A DNA stretch of 64,000 nucleotides from Calycina herbarum (Eukaryota; Ascomycota; Leotiomycetes; Helotiales; Pezizellaceae), in the NCBI GenBank assembly GCA_001414485.1, contig LLEY01000115.1:62001-126000 (forward strand). The letters run 5' to 3'. The translations under genes were made by a program, and so were the position numbers. Under the pieces are notes generated by a model. It saw only the letters and a program-made list of their open reading frames with translations. It had not been told where the DNA came from and searched no databases. Shown here piece by piece: positions 11,465 through 23,087 of this stretch; the first letter of the stretch is position 1; the number at the start of each line of letters is the position of its first letter.

Positions 11465-12284
11465 TGTGAAGGTGAAGGGTGTGTAAGTCCGTGGTGGAAA
11501 ATGTAGGTAATGGTGGGGTTTAGAGTGAAGGAAGACTGGTTTATATGTGGAGGTAGAATGTGAGGAAAATCAGAGAAGTATATATAAGGTGGTTAGCAGA
11601 GGGTGGTTAGTCAGATTTTCACTAAAGAAACATACGTTATATAAATAAGTCAAAGATATACTTTTTCCAATTAGCGGGTTTCCTGCTCCTGCACTCATCT
11701 GAGGGGTCATGATAGATGATAAGATTACCCCATCTGGTAATGCAAAACTCGGGCCTGCTGGGTGGGCTTGTTGTGAGCCGTGAGTCCGGGTTATCGCCGA
11801 TGGGCGTGGATCGGCTATATCACTGGCTCCTTCTCTTCCGACTCGATGAAACGCCCCGCCAGGAGCAGGCTGAGCCAAGTACATAAACCCTAATTTTTCT
11901 TCCATTACAAATTACCACGTCAAATGACGTATCCCTGGTTCGTGTTAAAGTCATGGGCGTAGCAGAATGCAAAAGCTACCGTACGGCTTACCAATACGTT
12001 AAATAAAAACTCGTGATGTGCCATGTGCGTGTATTCATATCTATGTATATATATCTTTCCGGATTGTGACACTTTTCTACCCATCATATCTACCATCTCT
12101 ACCATATCTACCATCTTTACCATATCTACCATCTCTACCATCTCTACCATCTCTACCATATCTACCATCTCTACCATCTCTACCATCTCTACCATATCTA
12201 CACTTCACTGCACTTCACTACCTACACCACACTACAGCCCCGTCATAAACACACCGCACCAAATTAATCTATATACTGTACAAC
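11465..12284. other. Divergent promoter region between Dabb and SDR genes
   Basis: An 820-bp intergenic stretch separating two divergent genes, so it should hold both promoters. Apart from the minisatellite at 12082-12202, no coding or RNA feature is recognised. Confidence 0.55.
12082..12202. repeat. 9-bp minisatellite (CTACCATCT / CTACCATAT units)
   Basis: About 13 tandem 9-bp units alternate between CTACCATCT and CTACCATAT, with one CTACCATCTT-type variant. The tract ends about 80 bp before the SDR start codon and probably lies in its promoter or 5' UTR. Apparent open frames across it are products of the repeat. Confidence 0.9.
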
Positions 12285-13310
12285 ATGGTTGAGAAAGGGT
12301 CCGTTTTCCTGCTGGGTTCCGGCTTCATTGGGCTTGAAATTCTAAAAGAGCTCCTGGCCGAAGGATACAATGTCACAACTATCGTCCGCCGTGAGGATGC
12401 CCGAGCACGTCTGGAGAAGATGGGATCCAAAACCATTCTTGGGTCCCTGGACGACGACCACCTGATTCAAGATGCCGCAGCCGCAGCCGACATCATTATA
12501 CACACCGCGACGGCTGACCACAAGCCCTCAGCCATGTCTATCCTCGACGGCATAGCCAAGAGCGGTAAAACCGGCCAAATCTACATTCACACCAGCGGCT
12601 GCTCAGCCCTCACCGATGCGAATGATGATGGATCCTACAGCGAAAAGATCTATGAAGACGACAAGCCGGAAACGGTGGACAGCATTGCGGATGATGCCCC
12701 ACATCGCCTGGTTGATCTGGCCATCCTCAAGAAATATCGCACCGAGCTTGGCGCCAAAGCCAAACTCTCCATCGTGCTTCCACCCGTCATCTATGGCGTA
12801 AACAACGCAAACCTTCTCTCGATTCAAGTCCCAACCATGGTACGATTCGCCATCAAGCACGGCTATGCAGGCTATGCTGGAAAGGGCAAGGCCATCTGGG
12901 GACACGTGCACGTCTCGGATCTTGCGAGAGGGTACTTAACCATCCTGCACTTCATGGAGTCGGCGTCTGGAGAGAAGGTGCTCGAGAACCCGTACTTCTT
13001 CATCGAGAATGGACACGAGCATTCGTGGGAGGAGTGTGCTGCCGAGGTGGGAAAGGCACTCAAGCTGGCGGGCAAAATAGAAGATCCCACACCCAAGGAG
13101 ATCCCCAGCGAGCTGTATAGCTACCTCTTCCAGGAGTGGTCCGTTGCAGTGATTGGGAGAAATGCCAGGAATCGTGCCAACAGGTTGCGTGCGCTGGGCT
13201 GGGACGCGCGAGAGAAGTCAACTTTTGACTCTCTGGTCTCGGATGAGATGCCGATTTTGTTAGCTGAGAAGACGGACTTTCAAGGTTACGGCAAAGCGGT
13301 CGCTTCTTAG
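12285..13310 (+). CDS. NAD(P)-dependent epimerase/dehydratase-like SDR (341 aa)
   Basis: Single exon from an ATG in the context CAACATGG. The N-terminus has a Rossmann signature, VFLLGSGFIG (about residues 7-16), followed by alternating beta/alpha segments, IIIHTAT, and IVLPPVIYGV as in extended short-chain dehydrogenases. Length fits NAD-dependent epimerase/dehydratase or NmrA-like proteins of fungi. A canonical YxxxK is not clear, so the precise reaction is open. It is convergent with the zinc alcohol dehydrogenase 285 bp downstream and divergent from the Dabb gene. Likely cytosolic; no signal peptide is seen. Confidence 0.88.
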   Translation: MVEKGSVFLLGSGFIGLEILKELLAEGYNVTTIVRREDARARLEKMGSKTILGSLDDDHLIQDAAAAADIIIHTATADHKPSAMSILDGIAKSGKTGQIYIHTSGCSALTDANDDGSYSEKIYEDDKPETVDSIADDAPHRLVDLAILKKYRTELGAKAKLSIVLPPVIYGVNNANLLSIQVPTMVRFAIKHGYAGYAGKGKAIWGHVHVSDLARGYLTILHFMESASGEKVLENPYFFIENGHEHSWEECAAEVGKALKLAGKIEDPTPKEIPSELYSYLFQEWSVAVIGRNARNRANRLRALGWDAREKSTFDSLVSDEMPILLAEKTDFQGYGKAVAS

Positions 13311-13597
13311 TTTTCGTTCTTCCTAAGTATATCACAATCGTTTGATAGGTTACGAATAATGAAAGCATCTATCTTACCGTTTTTGTGTGCCATGAACATG
13401 TACTTCGTGTCAGGCTGTTTCAGATTAACACTCAATACGCAAAAGAAAGGCTCGTTCGAGAGAACCTCGATCCCTCGCAAGACTGCAAAGCAACGTGAAA
13501 AGGCTTGAGGAACTCCCTGTCATAAGTGACTCGGTCTTCACACAATAGACCACAGGTTCTATTTTTTTTCTTTCTTTTCAAATCAGGGTCTGAATTT

Positions 13598-14772
13598 CTA
13601 TACAGTGAAGAGAATCTTATGTAGTTTCTGCTTCTCAAACAGCTTGAAAGCGGCTGGAGCCTCCTCAAGCGGCATCTTCGTCTTGCACAGAAAACCAAGC
13701 TGATCCTTCAACTGCTCCAAGACAAGAATTGCCTCGTCGAACAAGCTCCGTACGGGACAACGTCCAAACGCCATGGTCACGTTTTTCGAGTACAGCGCAA
13801 ATCCAGGGAAGCTGATCTGTTCATTGTGGACTCCCACGCTCGAAATCTTGCCAAACGGCCGGATCAGATCAAATGCTAATTCGAAAGCGTCGGCGTGACC
13901 AACCACCTCCATTACCACGTCTGCGCCTCGTCCAGAAGATGCTTCCTTGACCTTCGCGACTGGATCATCGGAGAGGTTGATGGGGATGGCACCTAACTTC
14001 TTAGCCGCCTCCAGTCGCTCGGGGATCGAATCGATTGCAAAGATCTTGGCTTTGCCACCTGTGAGGTAGATAGCTGATGCAATAGCGCAGATTCCCACAG
14101 GCCCACAACCGAGTACCACAGCCGTGGTACTCTCATATTGTGATGCAGGCACGTCTTTCAGAAAGCGGCAGGCGGCAAAATAGCCCGTGGGGAATACATC
14201 GGCCATCAGAACGAGCATGTCATCTGGAATCGAGGCTGGGGCTTTCACCAGTGATGATGCGGCGTGCGGTATACGGATGTATTCCGCTTGGCCTCCATCG
14301 ATAGTGAATGTCGGTGTTTTGCAGCCAAAAAGAACACCCCTGGAGCACCGACTCGATTCTCCTCTCAGGCAGTAGAAGCAGTCACCGCAAGCAGTGGAGA
14401 ATGGAACCACGACATGGTCACCGATCTGAAGGTTCTTGACTGAGTCACCCAGCTGTGTTACATGGCCGACGGTCTCATGTCCACAGATGAACCCAGTTGT
14501 TGATGGCTGATCTCCTCGGTAGTAATGCTGGGATCAAAGTCAGTACAATTAGGCCCACGGTAGTTAGATTTTCAAGATTATTTCGAAGGGGGTGTAATTA
14601 ATGCCCTCTAGAGATTACATACCAGGTCGCTACCACAGAGAGCTGTGCAAGAAACTTTGAGAATCGCGTCTGTTGGCTGCTGGATCTGGGGAATGGGTTT
14701 TGTCACAACTTCAACTTCAAAAGGCCCCATGAAGACGACCGCCCTCATGGTGTCTTGTGTCGAATGAGCCAT
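13598..14772 (-). CDS. Zinc-dependent medium-chain alcohol dehydrogenase (359 aa)
   Basis: Two exons, 14772-14623 and 14527-13598, separated by a 95-bp intron (GTATGT donor, CCCAG acceptor). Catalytic zinc ligands are visible as Cys46 (LCGSD) and His67-Glu68 (GHETVGH). The structural zinc lobe has four cysteines at 97, 100, 103 and 111. The cofactor fold has GCGPVGICA. This is the GroES-like plus zinc-binding dehydrogenase architecture, which oxidises alcohols or aldehydes with NAD(P). The substrate cannot be read from sequence; the closest named types are the formaldehyde- and threonine-dehydrogenase-like groups. It faces the SDR gene tail to tail and belongs to the same redox group as the monooxygenase. 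Confidence 0.92.
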
Positions 14773-16183
14773 AGTATAATTTTTTTTGGAATTTTGGCTA
14801 AGTGAAGAAGTAATTCTGAAACGGAGTAAAGGAGAAGGAGGAGAATGATCTTTTTATGCTCAAAACTACTTGTAACAAGTTGACGATCGAATTCATATCA
14901 TGTGCAGCCAACCTGGCGTGAAAATGGGCCTACCCAGGCCCACCATAGTCAGTCTTACCATGCTCTCGAGGACCTTACTGTATCTTGCCAATAATGAAGA
15001 TGGCAATAACCGAAGTTCACTTTGAAGGGAGTGGCAATGGAGTTTGAGGCTGGCATCCGAGCGGTTATATGATTCTCAGTGTCTTGGCCCGACCTTTTTT
15101 CCTCTCGGCTCGTTTAGTGAATGGTGCGGGTACATGTCTGGGCGAACCCCTTCAAACCCCGCGTATTCGTTCGCGCTCGGCCTCAAACTCATTCGAAATA
15201 TGCGGTGAAAAGGGGATCTGCATTTTTCGATAGTGCTTTTCTAGGTTGGTTATCTTCGTCATTGTCTACTGTCTTTTTGTATTCTTTATTGCGATCAGCG
15301 CCTGATTATATAGAGAGATTAGAGCTCTTCTTAGTAACTTTAGTTACTTCGAAGGTTTATCGCGTTAGCTCCCTGTCTAATGCATTGCCTTACTCTAGTC
15401 TCGACACCGACTCTCGTAGTCGAGAGAGGAAGACTTGACTTGGACGTAGACCCCTCTTCCCGGACAATAGCTTGGACCTTGTCCTATACTTGTTCGGCTG
15501 GACCATCTCCCGGCATTTCTCGAGGATTTGCAGTTTGGCCGTAGAGTTTAGGTTCCAAGCAGCCATACTATGATATTTTACTCATAACGATTACTTAAGC
15601 AAAGCTCTGGAGGTTCCCGAATTCGCGGTCGATCTTCTCAGGGAGTTACAGACTGCCATGAGAAGTTTCGAGTCTCGCGTCTCTGGTGTGTTGTTTCGGG
15701 ATCCTCTTAGTGATTCAAGAATCACCCTACACTTTAACGGGTGAATCGATGGTATTACAGTGGTGATTAATTTTCCTCATGTGAATACTTGTATTTGGAA
15801 TGAGCATTATCTTCTAATCACTGAGATACGCCTTTTATTACACCTGTGATAGATAGGATTATCCTAAGATAGCGTTTCAAAATAGAATAATAAATCATTT
15901 AATTCGTGTAGTGCTACTCTGTTTTCGCAGGTGAATATTGAAAACGTTGCCCCCTATGTGTGCTTCTGATGCGAACTCACTTCTCCATTTTCTGCTGTGG
16001 TATTAAGGATCATTACAAAACCGGATTTAGAAGCTATCGCTGTTCTTAATAAGACAAATACGTTATATAAACCGAAGAAAGTTAAGAATATACCGGTTAT
16101 ACTTAGCTAGGAGTGTTATAGCCTAACGAGTAATACACCTCTAAGTAATAAAGTAACGACGTAAGAAGCCTTATAGCTAACCT
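14773..16183. other. Intergenic, partly decayed sequence
   Basis: The first 300 bp should contain the promoter of the alcohol dehydrogenase. From about 15100 short open frames appear without family similarity, and AT content rises toward 16180 with stop-rich frames. This looks like an old transposon relic that I cannot assign. Confidence 0.45.
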
Positions 16184-16869
16184 TGTCACGATCCATAACC
16201 AAAGGCAAAGGCACAAGAGTATATGTGTGTAAACTCGAGAATTTAAAGCTACAGTTCTATCTACGAGGGCAACGCGGTATATATACCCAGAGGAAAGGGG
16301 TTGCTTAGTAACTGTAAGGCTCGTTATTCTAACATATCCTTATCACCGAGGTAATTACCGAGGTGGTTGCTAAGGTTACGTGCTTGTTATGTGTATTCTT
16401 CCAGGTTATAAACCAGCGCCGTAACATTACCCCCCCCTTTTAAAAAAGCTTGTCCGCAAGCTTTATGTTACGACTGAATCGTCTATAAGATGGTCTTAAT
16501 TGTCTATACCGTCCTCCTACGCTCGTATCCAGCTTTGTAAAGCCCTTGGCAGACCAGCGCGGGCTGGATTAGCGAGGTGAAAGTCGCGTAATTTATGTAG
16601 ACAATACTTAAAATTCAAGGCTGCATACTACTGTGGATTAGGGTCGTGGCTTAACCATTGAACCCTATATTAGAGCTTTCCATAAATTGTCTTTACAGCT
16701 AAGACTTCTTTTACTTCCTACTCTTCCTAATCTGTAACTGTCACGTTCTACAACTAAAGGCAAAGGCACAAGAGTATATGTGTTTATATTCGAGAATTTA
16801 AAGCTACAGTTCCATCTACGAGGGCAACGCGGTTTATATACCCAGAGAAAAGGGGTTGCTTAGTAAGTG
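16184..16869 (-). mobile_element. Gypsy-type retrotransposon remnant: LTR, 3' end and partial LTR
   Basis: A 243-bp LTR-like unit (16184-16426) begins TGTCACG and ends GTAACA. It is followed by a pyrimidine run (16427-16440), which on the minus strand is a polypurine tract entering the LTR. The next about 310 bp resemble the 3' end of a Gypsy internal region. Bases 16739-16869 repeat 16184-16314 with few differences, so this is a second, truncated LTR copy. No domain survives intact. The Gypsy assignment comes from the polypurine/LTR arrangement and is inference. Confidence 0.65.
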
Positions 16870-19800
16870 TGAGCGAAGGAGATACTATTATACTATTACC
16901 TAGTAAGTTAAGAAAGACGAGTAAATCAGTCCTTCTAGTAACACTATTAAAGTCTTTAAAGACACCAGTAAAGTCTTCAAAGGCACTAGCAACTCCAGCT
17001 CCTAAGACAACATCTAAATCGATACTGTCTAAGACCCCTTCTAAGACCCCTTCTAAATCGAGTAATAAATTAATAATGAAGAAGTTATTCTTGAAGGCAC
17101 TTGAAAGAGCTAAGCGAGAAAAGAAGAAGGGTAAATCGTCAAAGTATAACCTAGAATCTTCTGACGATTCTTCTTCTTCTTCCTCTGAAAGCTCTTCTGA
17201 CGAATCAGACGACGAGGATCTAGATGATGACGAAGAGGACGATTTAGACGATGATGGAGATGATAGAAGTGATAGAGAAGACGGAGATGCTGACGAAAGA
17301 CAAAAGAGGAAAGGAGATTAATACGCTCTTAGAACCCTTACAAGAGTATATACATCTACCGATATTAAGTTTGGAGGCTAGGGAGAGAATCTCGACCTTA
17401 AGCTAGCGGTATTTATAGATAAATGCTAGATGTGTAGACTTTAAAAGAAGGCGTATAAGAGGGCTTTTTCTATAATGCTTAAGAGAGACGCCTAGGAATT
17501 TTATTATACAGAAGTTATCGATATTATCGACGACCTTACTTTCAAAGCACTTTATATCAAGTTCAAGAAGCAATACTAGGATCTTAATTACATCTAGAAC
17601 ACCTTAATAGAATAGAACACTATTATGCTTAAGGAGTACAAGAGAAAGTATCTAGATAAACCCATCCTCGAAGTCTTTGAAAAGATATACAAAAGACTAT
17701 AACAGATTAAGCATAGACTTCTAAAACACATGTACAAGGAAGAGGAATTCGCTAATAAGCTTCTCCTAGCATGTCACGGATACGAAGAGGCATCTTATGC
17801 AGTGTCAAAACCACCAAAGAAGCTAAAGCTTTCGCCTGTAACTTATTCTATTAAATCGGCACTTAGCGCATGGCAGAACCTACATCCAAAAGCAGAAGCA
17901 TTTATAACTGACGACGACGAGGAAGACGACGATACCGCTGACGTAAATCTTACGGACCGAATATTACGAACGAATGTAGGATCAAAAGGGAATAACTTCT
18001 GTAGAGGATTCCGTAGATCCGTAAATCGGTCTACGCCAAGTATATCAAATACGAATACTCGATCAGCAAATGCCTTGCCCGATTTAAAGTACAAAATATG
18101 TACAAAACCTAATTATTAGTCTACAAATCACCCTAAGCCAAGTTAAGACAAATAGGAGAATAAGTAGAAGTCTAGATACACTAAGAGATACAGAAAGCCA
18201 CCCCCTCGTTACAGATACGGACAGTATCTTATAGGATACGAAGGCACTAAGCCGGATGAGGATATATCTAAAGAGATCGCTGTAATAATCCTTTAAGACA
18301 ATATAGACGACATTATCAAGAATTACATTACTAAGTATAAAGAGATTATTATCTCAGAAGCTTAATATATTATAGATAACTTAACCAGTTCCGTATACGA
18401 ACACGCTAGCAGTTGTTTACCACCACTTTATATAGGGAAATCTTAACCTTAGTCCCTAGTACCAGGAGATATCACTATAATAAGTTCTTTAGTATTATAA
18501 TCAATATAGGAGCCGCAAAGAAGTCTACTGTCGGTTACGACCAGTATCTTACATTTAATACTATCAAAAAGACCCCCATTTATAACAGCTAGAAGATCAA
18601 CATCAAATTCGGCGTTGGAATCGGCACTTCAATCAGCTCAATATTCGTAGATACACTGATCGGTTTAATCGAATTCCATGTACTATATACGAACACGCCA
18701 TTCCTACTGTGCCTTAACGACATGGATACGCTAGGAGTTATATTCAATAACCTTAGCAACACTCTTATAATGAGTGATAGACACGAAGTCTCAGTCGTAC
18801 GACGATTCAGTCATCCTTTCATAGTATAGGACAACACTTTATCTACTATGATTCAAGAGTTCCCATGTCTTTTAAGCGAGCAAGAGTTACGCCGTTTACA
18901 TAAGCGATTCAGACATCCATCTGTACCAAACTTACAGACACTTCTCGAGCATGCCGGTCACGACGTCAATATCGACATTCTACAGCACCTTACCAAGTAC
19001 TACAGCACCTTTATTAAGGAAGAAGATGCCAAGAGAAAGGAAGCCAAGTTCGACGCTAAGGAAAGAGAAGAGGTTACGGTCGATCACGCTTTGAAGTTCA
19101 ATGGAGGCATTATTACACGCCAGAAAGACGGATCGATACTTTTAACCCAGGATTACGCCAAGGACCTTAAGCTAGTAAGCACCGAATCGATCGAATTAAA
19201 GAGCTCCCGCGGGGATATACGCCACAACGTCACTGCAAGAGATCAATTTATTGCCTAGCGAGCTCGAGGAGCCTATCTTACAACTGTATCACAACTGGAA
19301 GCAGCCTTTGCACTGTCTTTTGCCGCCTAGTCGACTGATCCACTTCCAAAAGACGTTGAAGCTTTGAACAAGGTTCTATAGTGGCAAATGGAGAATGCCG
19401 AGCATGGACTTAAGTTTATTACTTTGGATCATTCCTCGCTTAAGCTTATACTTTTTGCCGATTCCTCCTTTGCGAATAACGACGATTACACTTCCTAGAT
19501 TGGATACGTAATTGTATTAGCCGATGCTACGGACAATAGTAATATCGTCCATTGGTCCTCCACCAAGTGTAAGAGAGTTACTAAAAGTATTCTAGCAGCT
19601 GAATTGTACGCTTTAAGCAACGGTTTCGATATGGCAGGAGTTATTAAATCCACGATGGAATCGATGCTTAAGACCAAGATTCCACTCGTCATTTACACCG
19701 ACTCTAAGGGTGTTTACGAGTGTCTGGTAAAGCTTGGCACTACCAAGGAGAAGAGATTAATGATCGATATCATGTGTCTAAGACAAGCCTACGAGAGACG

Positions 19801-20304
19801 CGAGATATCGGAAGTTAAATGGATCGATGGAGACAGTAATCCTGCAGACGCTATGACCAAAGCTACAGCTTGTGATGCTTTAACCCGGCTGATTAATACG
19901 AACAAGATTACTGTTAAAGTCACGGAATAGGTTGAGAGAGACGAAGTGGTTGTGGGAGATATTGACGGTGGTGGTGGAAGTAAAGGGAATTTGTTACTGG
20001 AATAAGACGCTGGATGGAGCGTTCTTATTAGTCAGAAGTACGAAGGAAGGATTATGATTGGATGGATTGATGTGACCGATTTTGAGCACTGCGCTCTCGT
20101 TACAGAGGACTACTACTTTTTAGGAAGTTGCTAGTGTCGTTATATGGGTGAATGAGCCTCTGACTTATACCTATCTACGTGACTAGCACGCTAGTACCAC
20201 GCTAGCATAAGCATAAATAGTCGTACTTCGAGTACCTAGAATAGTCACAGAGAATACAATACGCATATGTAACCAGACAGATTTATGACCAAGTCATACC
20301 AACA
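16870..20304 (+). mobile_element. Copia-type retrotransposon with internal deletion, partly RIP-mutated
   Basis: The gag-like part starts near 16870 with a Ser/Asp/Glu-rich acidic region (17150-17310) and continues through 18110 with a few TAG codons. A protease region near 18510 has the sequence NIGAAKKSTVGY, where Asp of the active site is expected instead of Asn. The GAG-pre-integrase domain lies near 18860-19000 (ELRRLHKRFRHPS). It then joins abruptly to the C-terminal part of the reverse transcriptase (19010-19250). RNase H with VIYTDSKGVYE is open at 19604-19930. The integrase and most of the reverse transcriptase are missing. A polypurine stretch precedes a 313-bp 3' LTR. No matching 5' LTR is seen. 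The element cannot be autonomous. Confidence 0.85.
19992..20304 (+). repeat. 3' LTR of the Copia element
   Basis: Starts TGTTACTGG and ends CCAACA, directly after a purine-rich GGAAGTAAAGGGAA tract. TG...CA ends plus the adjacent polypurine tract are standard for LTRs. No partner LTR is recognised in this window, so the boundaries rest on one copy. Confidence 0.65.
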
Positions 20305-20474
20305 GTCCTCCATACCAAAGCGGCATACACAGAAAACACAGCAGTTATTTCATGCTACTCTCACCTAACGGTACAATTAACTCTTCCCAGGTGAAAATTT
20401 AATTTTACAAAATATAATTCTAAGTGGGCGAAAGCTGTAGAGCTTAACAACCACATAGAAAGAGAACTCCCAAT

Positions 20475-23087
20475 CTAAAGAATATACCTAGATTGAAATT
20501 TAGCATTGTAATTAATTTGGGGGAAATAAAAATTGCGTACCTGAAATAAGGCGAATACTCGCCCATCTCCGAAAGTTGCTGCTCGGTGTATTTCCCTTCG
20601 ATCTCCTCCGGTAGAAGACGATCTTTCTTGAGATTGGCAGCACGAAGACAATACCAATTAACTATTGTCACACCAACACCACCAATCATGACCTGCATGT
20701 CTTTCGTTAGCATTGTAAGACATCAAAGATGGAGAAGAATTAGGTGGGGGTACATACAAATACGAGGATGAGAATAAAGCCTGTTTGGTAGGTTGGTGCT
20801 TCATCCGCGAGGAATCTGGAGAGTGTGTTAAAAAGAGGTTATTTTTTGGAGGTTGGGAGACTTACATGTTTGCGCCAACGGTGCCACCGACAAGCTGGGT
20901 TGGATGTCAGTGCATCGAACAAATAGAAATCTTGATGAGTCTTACTTGTCCGAAAGTAGATTGCCATCCCATGGCAGCCGCACGTTTAGAAGGGTTTCGC
21001 ACATTGGTTCCAAGCCAGGAACCTACAGCTGGAGCCTATCAAATGAATCAGTCATGTTTATTTATCAGCCAGCAGGATGGTCATACCTGCATATTGTATC
21101 CAGCAACGACCAAGAACAAGGCGAAGTAAGCGACACCGGAGAGATTCTTGTGATACAAGCATGGCCAGAGAATAACAATTCCGGTCGTTCCGACGGCATC
21201 TATTCAAAGTTTAGTACATGATTTATCTGTGGAGTTGGACGTGTGAAAACATACAGCTGATGAGAAGGGATCGAGCACGACATCGATACTTGTCGGAGTA
21301 TATCGCAATTGCAATGACACAGAAAAAGGCGAAAACATATGGAGGTGCCGTCATCGCCTGTGCTTTGATAGAAGAGTATCCGAGACCCTTGACCATTGTC
21401 GCAAGAGTGTAATTTACCCTAGTGGATGTTAGAACAGAGATTGCTTTTGTTAGACGTGGAGTAAACTTACGAGTTAGTTGGGATAGTGCCACCGAAAGCG
21501 AGAAGCGAAGCGATACAGCTTTTCATATCGTGTCAGCAAATGAAAACAAGATTATAAATCTATATATCTTACTAAGTCTTCCAATCTTTTACAGCTTCCC
21601 AGAATGAACCCCATTTGAAAGAATCATCAGGGGCAACGGGACCATTTTGGTATTTGACTCGGAGCTGAAGGAAGCGCATTTCATCGGGTTTGAAGAACCG
21701 TGACGACCATGTCTCAGGAAAATCAACACAGAGCCACAAACCGATAATACCAAAAAAGATGGTCAATGAACCCTCAATGATGAAAAGAAATCTAATCAAT
21801 TAGCATAAGTAGAATGTCGGTCGCGGATAAGCTGCACTCACTGCCATTGCTTCAACCCCAAGTGTCCCTGAAGACCTCCAACAGCATAAGCCAGCAATCC
21901 ACCCTAGATTAAGTCAGTAAACGAAACGAAGCTGCATGAAGATCACCCACAAAAGCTCCAGATAACATAGCAGCCCTTTAGAAAGGTTAGTAATTTCGGA
22001 GGAGAATGGCACGGAATGACATACGAGTACCAATAAGCGCAGCGAGTCTGAAGCTCCCCGCTGACATACCAACAACTTAGTGTGTAAAAGCCTAAAATTA
22101 TTAGAGTGATCATTATATTGATGGATATTGACTCTCACATCCTAAGTGATTATTAGCCAGGCTGAACTTAATTCAATGACTTTGAAAATTACCTTGAAAT
22201 AGACCAGCTTCGAAAACACCAAGCATGATTCTTGCCGCACAATAATCGCCGTAGCTTTTGACCCACGCGCTTCCTAGAGTGACAGCTCCCCAACAAATAA
22301 CTATGCCGGAAAGCCAAAGCCTTGGTCCATATTTACGCATCATCATACTGGAGGAGAATTGATCAGCTTCAGCTTTATGTGGGATTATAGATCAAGAGGA
22401 ACGTACTTGGAAGGAGTCTCGAAACCAGCATAAGCTAAGGGAAAAGTGTCAAAAATGACCTCGGAGTTTGATGGTATCATTTTGGCTTACTGAAGAAAAA
22501 CCACGTCAAAGCCAGGTTGAATTGATTGTTGGTCATTTTGGTGTCTGCGAGGAAGGTGTAGATTTTGACGTTGCCGGCATTGGATTCTATTGATGATGTA
22601 AGTTTAGGAAACGGATAGAATTGTCAATTAGAAATAACGTTCTAGAGTGTTTGGAAAAACTAGAAAGTAGATTTCTTGATTCTTCCAAACACTGTCCAAC
22701 AATAGTTACAACTGCCCGGGACCTTTTCGTAAAATTCAGCGGACGAAGGGCCAAGACTTTTACTTACTATCAAGGGAATTGAGAATATAGAATATGAACA
22801 GCATTGGAATGATTCGCAAATCGACTATCAAAACGTTAGCTGGGGTTGGTACTGTCGGCAATGGGGTACACACGTAATCGTAGAATCCTCTTGTACTCGG
22901 TCGGATTTGACTCGAAATGCTGCTTTAATTTCACAAACTCAACATATTCGGCTGCATGCTCAGGGGCAAGTACAGCCGGAGAATCAATTACACCCGCATC
23001 AACTGGAGATGAAAAGCCAATCTGTTTCTCCTCGCTATCTGCCGAGAAAGATGTTTTGGTGTCCATATTCTTAGTGTCGGTTTCCAT
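20475..23087 (-). CDS. MFS transporter, Dal5-like anion:cation symporter (529 aa, 17 exons)
   Basis: Exons on the minus strand: 23087-22874, 22824-22768, 22586-22491, 22434-22407, 22347-22193, 22091-22025, 21975-21951, 21903-21842, 21791-21573, 21518-21471, 21418-21255, 21199-21087, 21035-20946, 20894-20866, 20815-20758, 20692-20541 and 20487-20475. All 16 junctions keep phase and give 529 codons plus stop. A soluble N-terminus of about 70 residues precedes LRIIPMLFIFYILNSLD (first membrane helix). Then follow LGVFEAG, FLFIIEGSLTIFFG, the mid-protein loop, VKGLGYSS, and the family's usual end SPYFRYIL. Dal5-type permeases import organic acids, allantoate, nicotinate and similar anions with protons. 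The start at METDTKN fits the family better than the upstream in-frame Met at 23351. It is divergent from a Zn2Cys6 regulator, a common pairing for an inducible permease. The intron count is high for this family. Confidence 0.92.

Noticed and set aside
12018..12292. Ser/Thr/Ile-rich and Met/Val-rich open frames on both strands
   Set aside because: They arise from the 9-bp minisatellite read in different frames.
20444..21799. Several separate small minus-strand genes
   Set aside because: They are exons of one transporter gene; all junctions have canonical splice sites with matching phase.
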